A stretch of 64,000 nucleotides of DNA from Ptiloglossa arizonensis (lineage: Eukaryota > Arthropoda > Insecta > Hymenoptera > Colletidae). The position numbers and the translations under genes are program-made. The notes under the pieces are model-generated. The model saw nothing but the letters and a program-made list of their open reading frames with translations. It searched no databases and was not told the origin of the DNA. The stretch lies in contig NW_027478532.1 in the NCBI RefSeq assembly GCF_051014685.1, positions 558,001-622,000 of the forward strand. Direction: 5' to 3'. Position 1 is the first letter of the stretch. Each line of letters begins with the position of its first letter. Below, piece after piece: positions 13,915-23,080 of this stretch.

Positions 13915-16900
13915 AATTTTGCGGATTGGTCAATCCGTTCGCGAGATATGGCAGTTTGGAGGTAAGAAACGCTTGAGAAACTCAAAATTTTCGCAGTTCT
14001 GATGCTCGAAACGAATAACTGGAGTGGCCTAGGGGAAAACTACACATACCGTTGTAATCGGGCGAGTTTCTACTTTCAGAAGCAACAGAAATTATGCGGA
14101 TTGGTCAATCCGTTCGCGAGATATGGCAGTTTGGAGGCAAGAAACGCTTGAGAAACTCAAAATTTTCGCAGTTCTGGTGCTCGAAACGAATAACTGGAAC
14201 GGTGTAGGGGAAAACTACACATACCGTTGTAATCAGGCGAGTTTCTACTCTCAAATGCAACAGAAATTATGCGGATTGGTCAATCCGTTCGCGAGATATG
14301 GCAGTTTGGAGGCAAGAAACGCTTGAGAAACTCAAAATTTTCGCAGTTCTGATGCTCGAAACGAATAACTAGAACGGCCCAGGGGAAAAGTGCGCATACC
14401 GTTGTAATCGGGCGAGTTTCTACTTTCAAATGCAACAGAAATTTTGCGGATCGGTCAATCCGTTCGCGAGATATGGCAGGTTGCAGGTAAGAAACGCTTG
14501 AGAAACTCAAAATTTTCGCAGTTTTATGCTCGAAACGAATAACTAGAACCGCCCAGGGGAAAAGTGCGCATACCGTTGTAATCGGGCGAGTTTCTACTTT
14601 CAAATGCAACAGGAATTTTGCGGATTGGTCAATCCGTACGCGAGATATAGCAGTTTGGTGGTAAGAAACGCTTGAGAAACTCAAAATTTTCGCAGTTCTG
14701 ATGCTCGAAACGAATGACTAGAGCGGCTTAGGGGAAAAGTGCGCACACCGTTGTAATCGGGCGAGTTTCTACTTTCAGATGCAACTGAAATTTTGCGGAT
14801 TGATCAATCCGTTCGCGAGATACGGCAGTTTGGAGATAAGAAACGCTTTAGAAACTCAAAATTTTCGCAGTTTTATGCTCGAAACGAATGACTAGAACGG
14901 CCCAGGGGAAAAGTGCGCATACCGTTGTAATCGGGCGAGTTTCTACTTTCAGAAGCAACAGAAATTATGCGGATTGGTCAATCCGTTCGCGAGATATGGC
15001 AGTTTGGAGGCAAGAAACGCTTGAGAAACTCAAAATTTTCGCAGTTCTGGTGCTCGAAACGAATAACTAGAACGGCCCAGGGGAAGAGTGCGCATACCCT
15101 TGTAATCGGGCGAGTTTCTACTTTCAAATGCAACAGAAATTTTGCGGATTGGTCAATCCGTTCGCGAGATATGGCAGTTTGGAGGTAAGAAACGCTTGAG
15201 AAACTCAAAATTTTCGCAGTTCTGATGCTCGAAACGAATAACTGGAGTGGCCTAGGGGAAAACTACACATACCGTTGTAATCGGGCGAGTCTCTACTTTC
15301 AGAAGCAACAGAAATTATGCGGATTGGTCAATCCGTTCGCGAGATATGGCAGTTTAGAGGCAAGAAACGCTTGAGAAACTCAAAATTTTCGCAGTTCTGG
15401 TGCTCGAAACGAATAACTGGAACGGTGTAGGGGAAAACTACACATACCGTTGTAATCAGGCGAGTTTCTACTTTCAAATGCAACAGAAATTATGCGGATT
15501 GGTCAATCCGTTCGCGAGATATGGCAGTTTGGAGGCAAGAAACGCTTGAGAAACTCAAAATTTTCGAAGCTTTATGCTCGAAACGAATAACTAGAACGGC
15601 CCAGGGGAAAAGTGCGCATACCGTTGTAATCGGGCGAGTTTCTACTTTCAAATGCAACAGGAATTTTGCGGATTGGTCAATCCGTTCGCGAGATATGGCA
15701 GTTTGGAGGTAAGAAACGCTTGAGAAACTCAAAATTTTCGCAGTTCTGATGTTCGAAACGAATAACTAGAACGGCCCAGGTGAAAAGTGCGCGTACCGTT
15801 GTAATCGGGCGAGTTTCTACTTTCAAATACAACAGAAATTTTGAGGATTGATCAATCCGTTCGCGAGATATGGCAGTTTGGAGGTAAGAAACGCTTGAGA
15901 AACTCAAAATTTTCGCAGTTTTATGCTCGAAACGAATAACTAGAACGGCCCAGGGGAAAAGTGCGCATACCGTTGTAATCGGGCGAGTTTCTACTTTCAA
16001 ATGCAACAGAAATTTTGCGGATTGGTCAATCCGTTCGCGAGATGTGGCAGTTTGGATGTAAGAAACGCTTGAGAAACTCAAAATTTTCGCAGTTCTGATG
16101 CTCGAAACGAATGACTAGAACAGCCTAGGGGAAAAGTGTGCATACCGTTGTAATCGGGCGAGTTTCTGCTTTCAGATGCAACAGAAAATTTGCGGATTGA
16201 TCAATCCGTTCGCGAGATATGGCAGTTTGGAGATAAGAAACGCTTTAGAAACTCAAAATTTTCGCAGTTCTATGCTCGAAACGAATAACTAGAACGGCCC
16301 AGGGGAAAAGTGCGCATACCGTTGTAATCGGGCGAGTTTCTACTTTCAAATGCAACAGAAATTTTGCGGATTGGTCAATCCGTTCGCGAGATATGGCAGT
16401 TTGGAGGTAAGAAACGCTTGAGAAACTCAAAATTTTCGCCGTTCTGATGCTCGAAACGAATAACTAGAACGGCCCAGGGGAAGAGTGCGCATACCCTTGT
16501 AATCGGGCGAGTTTCTACTTTCAAATGCAACAGAAATTTTGCGGATTGGTCAATCCGTTCGCGAGATATGGCAGTTTGGAGGTAAGAAACGCTTGAGAAA
16601 CTCAAAATTTTCGCAGTTCTGATGCTCGAAACGAATAACTAGAACGGCCCAGGGGAAAAGTGCGGATACCGTTGTAATCGGGCGAGTTTGTACTTTCGAA
16701 TGCAACAGAAATTTTGCGGATCGGTCAATCCGTTCGCGAGATATGGCAGGTTGGAGGTAAGAAACGCTTGAGAAACTCAAAATTTTCGCAGTTCCGATGC
16801 TCGAAACGAATAACTAGAGCGGCCCAGGGGAAAAGTGCGCATAGCGTTGTAATCGGGCGAGTTTCTACTTTCAAATGCAACAGAAATTTTGCGGATTGGT

Positions 16901-17058
16901 CAATCCGTTCGCGAGATATGGCCGTTTGGATGTAAGAAACGCTTGAGAAACTCAAAATTTTCGAAGCTTTATGCTCGAAACGAATAACTAGAACGGCCCA
17001 GGGGAAAAGTGCGAATACCGTTGTAATCGGGCGAGTTTCTACTTTCAAATGCAACAGG
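13915..17058. repeat. 18-mer higher-order repeat, copy 2 (3,144 bp)
   Basis: This is the second tandem copy of the 18-mer. It preserves the internal order of class A, B and C monomers and of 174/175-bp lengths. Similarity to the start of the unit runs about 90 bp beyond its end and stops at 17,148, where GATGTTCG replaces GATGCTCG; there the array switches to the arrangement seen after 7,720. The duplication therefore spans just over two unit lengths, consistent with unequal exchange between out-of-register homologous monomers. Confidence 0.9.
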
Positions 17059-18163
17059 AATTTTGCGGATTGGTCAATCCGTTCGCGAGATATGGCAGTT
17101 TGGAGGTAAGAAACGCTTGAGAAACTCAAAATTTTCGCAGTTCTGATGTTCGAAACGAATAACTAGAACGGCCCAGGTGAAAAGTGCGCATACCGTTGTA
17201 ATCGGGCGAGTTTCTACTTTCAGATGCAACAGAAAATTTGCGGATTGATCAATCCGTTCGCGAGATATGGCAGTTTGGAGATAAGAAACGCTTTAGAAAC
17301 TCAAAATTTTCGCTGTTCTATGCTCGAAACGAATAACTAGAACGGCCCAGGGGAAAAGTGCGCATACCGTTGTAATCGGGCGAGTTTCTACTTTCAAATG
17401 CAACAGAAATTTTGCGGATTGGTCAATCCGTTCGCGAGATATGGCAGTTTGGAAGTAAGAAACGCTTGAGAAACTCAAAATTTTCGCAGTTCTGATGCTC
17501 GAAACGAATAACTAGAACGGCCCAGGGGAAGAGTGCGCATACCCTTGTAATCGGGCGAGTTTCTACTTTCAAATGCAACAGAAATTTTGCGGATTGGTCA
17601 ATCCGTTCGCGAGATATGGCAGTTTGGAGGTAAGAAACGCTTGAGAAACTCAAAATTTTCGCAGCTTTATGCTCGAAACGAATAACTAGAACGGCCAAGG
17701 GGAAAACTACACATACGGTTGTAATCGGGCGAGTTTCTACTTTCAGATGCAACAGAAATTTTGCGGATTGGTCAATCGGTTCGCGAGATGTGGCAGTTTG
17801 GAGGTAAGAAACGCTTGAAAAACTCAAAATTTTCGCAGTTCTGATGCTCGAAACGAATGACTAGAACGGCCTAGGGGAAAAATGCGCATACCGTTGTAAT
17901 CGGGCGAGTTTCTACTTTCAGATGCAACAGAAATTTTGCGGATTGATCAATCCGTTCGCGAGATATGGCAGTTTGGAGATAAGAAACGCTTTAGAAACTC
18001 AAAATTTTCGCAGTTTTTTGCTCGAAACGAATAACCAGAACGGCCCAGGGGAAAAGTGCGCATACCGTTGTAATCGGGCGAGTTTCTACTTTCAAATGCA
18101 ACAGAAATTTTGCGGATTGGTCAATCCGTTCGCGAGATATGGCAGTTTGGAGGTAAGAAACGC

Positions 18164-18176
18164 TTGAGAAACTCAA
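18164..18176. other. TTGAG-AAA-CTCAA inverted repeat
   Basis: This is a 5-bp inverted repeat with a 3-nt spacer at the monomer start, followed at once by AAAATTTT. It is intact in GCTTGAG monomers, weakened by one pair in GCTTTAG monomers (for example 174-180), and altered in GCTTGAGGAACTC monomers (for example 1,223 and 52,733). The same substitution governs whether the minus-strand frame is open (TCA) or stopped (TAA). No function can be assigned from sequence. Confidence 0.7.
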
Positions 18177-18237
18177 AATTTTCGCAGTTCTGATGCTCGA
18201 AACGAATAACTAGAACGGCCCAGGGGAAAAGTGCGCA

Positions 18238-18254
18238 TACCGTTGTAATCGGGC
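18238..18254 (+). other. CENP-B-box-like 17-bp element (weak)
   Basis: TACCGTTGTAATCGGGC compared with the CENP-B box pattern NTTCGNNNNANNCGGGN matches seven of nine essential positions: C and G of TTCG, the central A, and CGGG. The two T residues are A and C here. Against the human box it matches 11 of 17 positions. It recurs in most monomers. A subset loses the G (CATACCCTTGTAATC, for example near 3,746, 7,070 and 18,416) or has other changes such as CATACCTTTG. A 7/9 match is expected about 0.5 times per monomer by chance, so binding by a CENP-B-like or pogo-type protein is unproven. Confidence 0.3.
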
Positions 18255-18287
18255 GAGTTTCTACTTTCAAATGCAACAGAAATTTTG

Positions 18288-18303
18288 CGGATTGGTCAAT
18301 CCG
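18288..18303. other. 16-bp dyad element in the reference monomer (repeated in almost every monomer)
   Basis: The sequence is CGGATTGGTCAATCCG: 7-bp arms CGGATTG and CAATCCG around a GT centre. In the GATC variant (for example 17,939-17,954) the centre is AT and all 16 bp form a perfect palindrome, CGGATTGATCAATCCG. Occasional monomers disrupt an arm: GGATCGGTC near 5,020, GGATTTGTC near 24,225, GGAGTGGTC near 45,702, GATTGATCCATCC near 4,321. Short dyads are common in satellites lacking CENP-B boxes and have been proposed to favour non-B DNA at centromeres; whether that applies here is inference. Confidence 0.85.
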
Positions 18304-19543
18304 TTCGCGAGATATGGCAGTTTGGAGGTAAGAAACGCTTGAGAAACTCAAAATTTTCGCAGTTCTGATGCTCGAAACGAATAACTGGAGTGGCCTAGGG
18401 GAAAACTACACATACCCTTGTAATCGGGCGAGTTTCTACTTTCAGATGCAACAGAAATTATGCGGATTGGTCAATCCGTTCGCGAGATATGGCAGTTTGG
18501 AGGTAAGAAACGCTTGAGAAACTCAAAATTTTCGCAGTTCTGGTGCTCGAAACGAATAACTGGAACGGTGTAGGGGAAAACTACACATACCGTTGTAATC
18601 GGGCGAGTTTCTACTTTCAAATGCAACAGAAATTTTGCGGATTGGTCAATCCGTTCGCGAGATATGGCCGTTTGGATGTAAGAAACGCTTTAGAAACTCA
18701 AAATTTTCGCAGCTTTATGCTCGAAACGAATAACTAGAACGGCCCAGGGGAAAAGTGCGCATACCGTTGTAATCGGGCGAGTTTCTACTTTCAAATGCAA
18801 CAGGAATTTTGCGGATTGGTCAATCCGTTCGCGAGATATGGCAGTTTGGAGGTAAGAAACGCTTGAGAAACTCAAAATTTTCGCAGTTCTGATGCTCGAA
18901 ACGAATGACTAGAACGGCCTAGGGGAAAAGTGTGCATACCGTTGTAATCGGGCGAGTTTCTACTTTCAGATGCAACAGAAAATTTGCGGATTGATCAATC
19001 CGTTCGCGAGATATGGCAGTTTGGAGATAAGAAACGCTTTAGAAACTCAAAATTTTCGCAGTTCTATGCTCGAAACGAATAACTAGAACGGCCCAGGGGA
19101 AAATTGCGCATACCGTTGTAATCGGGCGAGTTTCTACTTTCAAATGCAACAGAAATTTTGCGGATTGGTCAATCCGTTCGCGAGATATGGCAGTTTGGAG
19201 GTAAGAAACGCTTGAGAAACTCAAAATTTTCGCAGTTCTGATGCTCGAAACGAATAACTAGAACGGCCCAGGGGAAGAGTGCGCATACCCTTGTAATCGG
19301 GCGAGTTTCTACTTTCAAATGCAACAGAAATTTTGCGGATTGGTCAATCCGTTCGCGAGATATGGCAGTTTGGAGGTAAGAAACGCTTGAGAAACTCAAA
19401 ATTTTCGCAGTTCTGATGCTCGAAACGAATAACATAACGGCCCAGGGGAAAAGTGCGCATACCTTTGTAATCGGGCGAGTTTGTACTTTCGAATGCAACA
19501 GAAATTTTGCGGATCGGTCAATCCGTTCGCGAGATATGGCAGG

Positions 19544-21463
19544 TTGGAGGTAAGAAACGCTTGAGAAACTCAAAATTTTCGCAGCTTTATGCTCGAAACG
19601 AATAACTAGAACGGCCAAGGGGAAAACTACACATACGGTTGTAATCGGGCGAGTTTCTACTTTCAGATGCAACAGAAATTTTGCGGATTGGTCAATCGGT
19701 TCGCGAGATGTGGCAGTTTGGAGGTAAGAAACGCTTGAGAAACTCAAAATTTTCGCAGTTCTGATGCTCGAAACGAATGACTAGAACGGCCTAGGGGAAA
19801 AGTGCGCATACCGTTGTAATCGGGCGAGTTTCTACTTTCAGATGCAACAGAAATTTTGCGGATTGATCAATCCGTTCGCGAGATATGGCAGTTTGGAGAT
19901 AAGAAACGCTTTAGAAACTCAAAATTTTCGCAGTTTTTTGCTCGAAACGAATAACCAGAACGGCCCAGGGGAAAAGTGCGCATACCGTTGTAATCGGGCG
20001 AGTTTCTACTTTCAAATGCAACAGAAATTTTGCGGATTGGTCAATCCGTTCGCGAGATATGGCAGTTTGGAGGTAAGAAACGCTTGAGAAACTCAAAATT
20101 TTCGCAGTTCTGATGCTCGAAACGAATAACTAGAACGGCCCAGGGGAAAAGTGCGCATACCGTTGTAATCGGGCGAGTTTCTACTTTCAAATGCAACAGA
20201 AATTTTGCGGATTGGTCAATCCGTTCGCGAGATATGGCAGTTTGGAGGTAAGAAACGCTTGAGAAACTCAAAATTTTCGCAGTTCTGATGCTCGAAACGA
20301 ATAACTGGAGTGGCCTAGGGGAAAACTACACATACCCTTGTAATCGGGCGAGTTTCTACTTTCAGATGCAACAGAAATTATGCGGATTGGTCAATCCGTT
20401 CGCGAGATATGGCAGTTTGGAGGTAAGAAACGCTTGAGAAACTCAAAATTTTCGCAGTTCTGGTGCTCGAAACGAATAACTGGAACGGTGTAGGGGAAAA
20501 CTACACATACCGTTGTAATCGGGCGAGTTTCTACTTTCAAATGCAACAGAAATTTTGCGGATTGGTCAATCCGTTCGCGAGATATGGCCGTTTGGATGTA
20601 AGAAACGCTTTAGAAACTCAAAATTTTCGCAGCTTTATGCTCGAAACGAATAACTAGAACGGCCCAGGGGAAAAGTGCGCATACCGTTGTAATCGGGCGA
20701 GTTTCTACTTTCAAATGCAACAGGAATTTTGCGGATTGGTCAATCCGTTCGCGAGATATGGCAGTTTGGAGGTAAGAAACGCTTGAGAAACTCAAAATTT
20801 TCGCAGTTCTGATGCTCGAAACGAATGACTAGAACGGCCTAGGGGAAAAGTGTGCATACCGTTGTAATCGGGCGAGTTTCTACTTTCAGATGCAACAGAA
20901 AATTTGCGGATTGATCAATCCGTTCGCGAGATATGGCAGTTTGGAGATAAGAAACGCTTTAGAAACTCAAAATTTTCGCAGTTCTATGCTCGAAACGAAT
21001 AACTAGAACGGCCCAGGGGAAAATTGCGCATACCGTTGTAATCGGGCGAGTTTCTACTTTCAAATGCAACAGAAATTTTGCGGATTGGTCAATCCGTTCG
21101 CGAGATATGGCAGTTTGGAGGTAAGAAACGCTTGAGAAACTCAAAATTTTCGCAGTTCTGATGCTCGAAACGAATAACTAGAACGGCCCAGGGGAAGAGT
21201 GCGCATACCCTTGTAATCGGGCGAGTTTCTACTTTCAAATGCAACAGAAATTTTGCGGATTGGTCAATCCGTTCGCGAGATATGGCAGTTTGGAGGTAAG
21301 AAACGCTTGAGAAACTCAAAATTTTCGCAGTTCTGATGCTCGAAACGAATAACATAACGGCCCAGGGGAAAAGTGCGCATACCTTTGTAATCGGGCGAGT
21401 TTGTACTTTCGAATGCAACAGAAATTTTGCGGATCGGTCAATCCGTTCGCGAGATATGGCAGG
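19544..21463. repeat. 11-mer higher-order repeat, copy 2 (1,920 bp)
   Basis: This is the second complete 11-mer, essentially collinear with copy 1 at an offset of 1,920 bp. It shares with copy 1 the rare AAAATTGCGC variant (19,101 and 21,021) and the ATAACATAACGG deletion (21,352). Copy 3 has AAAAGTGCGC at the corresponding place, so copies 1 and 2 are the closest pair. Confidence 0.9.
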
Positions 21464-23080
21464 TTGGAGGTAAGAAACGCTTGAGAAACTCAAAATTTTC
21501 GCAGCTTTATGCTCGAAACGAATAACTAGAACGGCCAAGGGGAAAACTACACATACGGTTGTAATCGGGCGAGTTTCTACTTTCAGATGCAACAGAAATT
21601 TTGCGGATTGGTCAATCGGTTCGCGAGATGTGGCAGTTTGGAGGTAAGAAACGCTTGAGAAACTCAAAATTTTCGCAGTTCTGATGCTCGAAACGAATGA
21701 CTAGAACGGCCTAGGGGAAAAGTGCGCATACCGTTGTAATCGGGCGAGTTTCTACTTTCAGATGCAACAGAAATTTTGCGGATTGATCAATCCGTTCGCG
21801 AGATATGGCAGTTTGGAGATAAGAAACGCTTTAGAAACTCAAAATTTTCGCAGTTTTTTGCTCGAAACGAATAACCAGAACGGCCCAGGGGAAAAGTGCG
21901 CATACCGTTGTAATCGGGCGAGTTTCTACTTTCAAATGCAACAGAAATTTTGCGGATTGGTCAATCCGTTCGCGAGATATGGCAGTTTGGAGGTAAGAAA
22001 CGCTTGAGAAACTCAAAATTTTCGCAGTTCTGATGCTCGAAACGAATAACTGGAGTGGCCTAGGGGAAAACTACACATACCCTTGTAATCGGGCGAGTTT
22101 CTACTTTCAGATGCAACAGAAATTATGCGGATTGGTCAATCCGTTCGCGAGATATGGCAGTTTGGAGGTAAGAAACGCTTGAGAAACTCAAAATTTTCGC
22201 AGTTCTGGTGCTCGAAACGAATAACTGGAACGGTGTAGGGGAAAACTACACATACCGTTGTAATCGGGCGAGTTTCTACTTTCAAATGCAACAGAAATTT
22301 TGCGGATTGGTCAATCCGTTCGCGAGATATGGCCGTTTGGATGTAAGAAACGCTTTAGAAACTCAAAATTTTCGCAGCTTTATGCTCGAAACGAATAACT
22401 AGAACGGCCCAGGGGAAAAGTGCGCATACCGTTGTAATCGGGCGAGTTTCTACTTTCAAATGCAACAGGAATTTTGCGGATTGGTCAATCCGTTCGCGAG
22501 ATATGGCAGTTTGGAGGTAAGAAACGCTTGAGAAACTCAAAATTTTCGCAGTTCTGATGCTCGAAACGAATGACTAGAACGGCCTAGGGGAAAAGTGTGC
22601 ATACCGTTGTAATCGGGCGAGTTTCTACTTTCAGATGCAACAGAAAATTTGCGGATTGATCAATCCGTTCGCGAGATATGGCAGTTTGGAGATAAGAAAC
22701 GCTTTAGAAACTCAAAATTTTCGCAGTTCTATGCTCGAAACGAATAACTAGAACGGCCCAGGGGAAAAGTGCGCATACCGTTGTAATCGGGCGAGTTTCT
22801 ACTTTCAAATGCAACAGAAATTTTGCGGATTGGTCAATCCGTTCGCGAGATATGGCAGTTTGGAGGTAAGAAACGCTTGAGAAACTCAAAATTTTCGCAG
22901 TTCTGATGCTCGAAACGAATAACTAGAACGGCCCAGGGGAAGAGTGCGCATACCCTTGTAATCGGGCGAGTTTCTACTTTCAAATGCAACAGAAATTTTG
23001 CGGATTGGTCAATCCGTTCGCGAGATATGGCAGTTTGGAGGTAAGAAACGCTTGAGAAACTCAAAATTTTCGCAGTTCTG
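21464..23080. repeat. 11-mer higher-order repeat, partial copy 3 lacking one monomer
   Basis: The offset changes from 1,920 to 1,745 bp near 22,016: the class A monomer found at about 20,082-20,256 in copy 2 is missing, an in-register loss of exactly 175 bp. Similarity to copy 2 ends at 23,080, where CTGGTG replaces CTGATG and the following monomers differ. A further partial relative occurs at about 26,790-27,932 (offset 5,067 bp from 21.7-22.9 kb). Confidence 0.85.

Larger units (their letters stand above)
18162..18336 (+). repeat. Reference 175-bp monomer (class A consensus)
   Basis: This monomer matches my hand-built consensus throughout and serves as a coordinate reference. Landmarks by monomer position are: 3-15 TTGAGAAACTCAA inverted repeat; 14-21 AAAATTTT; 22-36 the length-variable site CAGTTCTGATGCTCG; 48-78 the class-defining segment; 77-93 a CENP-B-box-like element; 119-125 AAATTTT; 127-142 a 16-bp dyad; 144-149 TCGCGA. 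The segments around 82-108 and 119-160 vary least by eye. Choosing GCTT as position 1 is arbitrary, because the true initiation point of a tandem monomer is undefined. Confidence 0.95.
17624..19543. repeat. 11-mer higher-order repeat, copy 1 (1,920 bp)
   Basis: Eleven monomers, 6 x 175 + 5 x 174 = 1,920 bp. Correspondence to copy 2 starts after T17,623 versus G19,543. Copy-specific changes include GCTTGAAAAACTC near 17,813 and AAAATGCGC near 17,880. The unit contains ATAACATAACGG near 19,432, a one-base deletion away from the usual length-variable site, which gives a 174-bp monomer and opens a 192-codon minus-strand frame. It also contains the TTTTTTGCTCG 174-bp variant with ATAACCAGAACGG. 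Confidence 0.9.

Noticed and set aside
18175..18182. AAAATTTT and AAATTTT tracts as phased bent DNA
   Set aside because: There are only two tracts per monomer, about 104 bp apart. That is near an integral number of helical turns but too sparse to argue for curvature from sequence alone.
18302..18318. Second CENP-B-box candidate, CGTTCGCGAGATATGGC
   Set aside because: It has TTCG and the central A but reads TGGC in place of CGGG (7 of 9). Two different 7/9 matches in one monomer are close to chance expectation, so I did not list it as a feature.
19169..19747. 192-codon minus-strand ORF (and its copy at 21,089-21,667) as a gene
   Set aside because: It is three satellite monomers read in frame, starts at TTG, consists of a threefold repeat of one 58-residue block, and exists only because of a one-base deletion in one monomer. 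No promoter, domain or codon constraint is visible.
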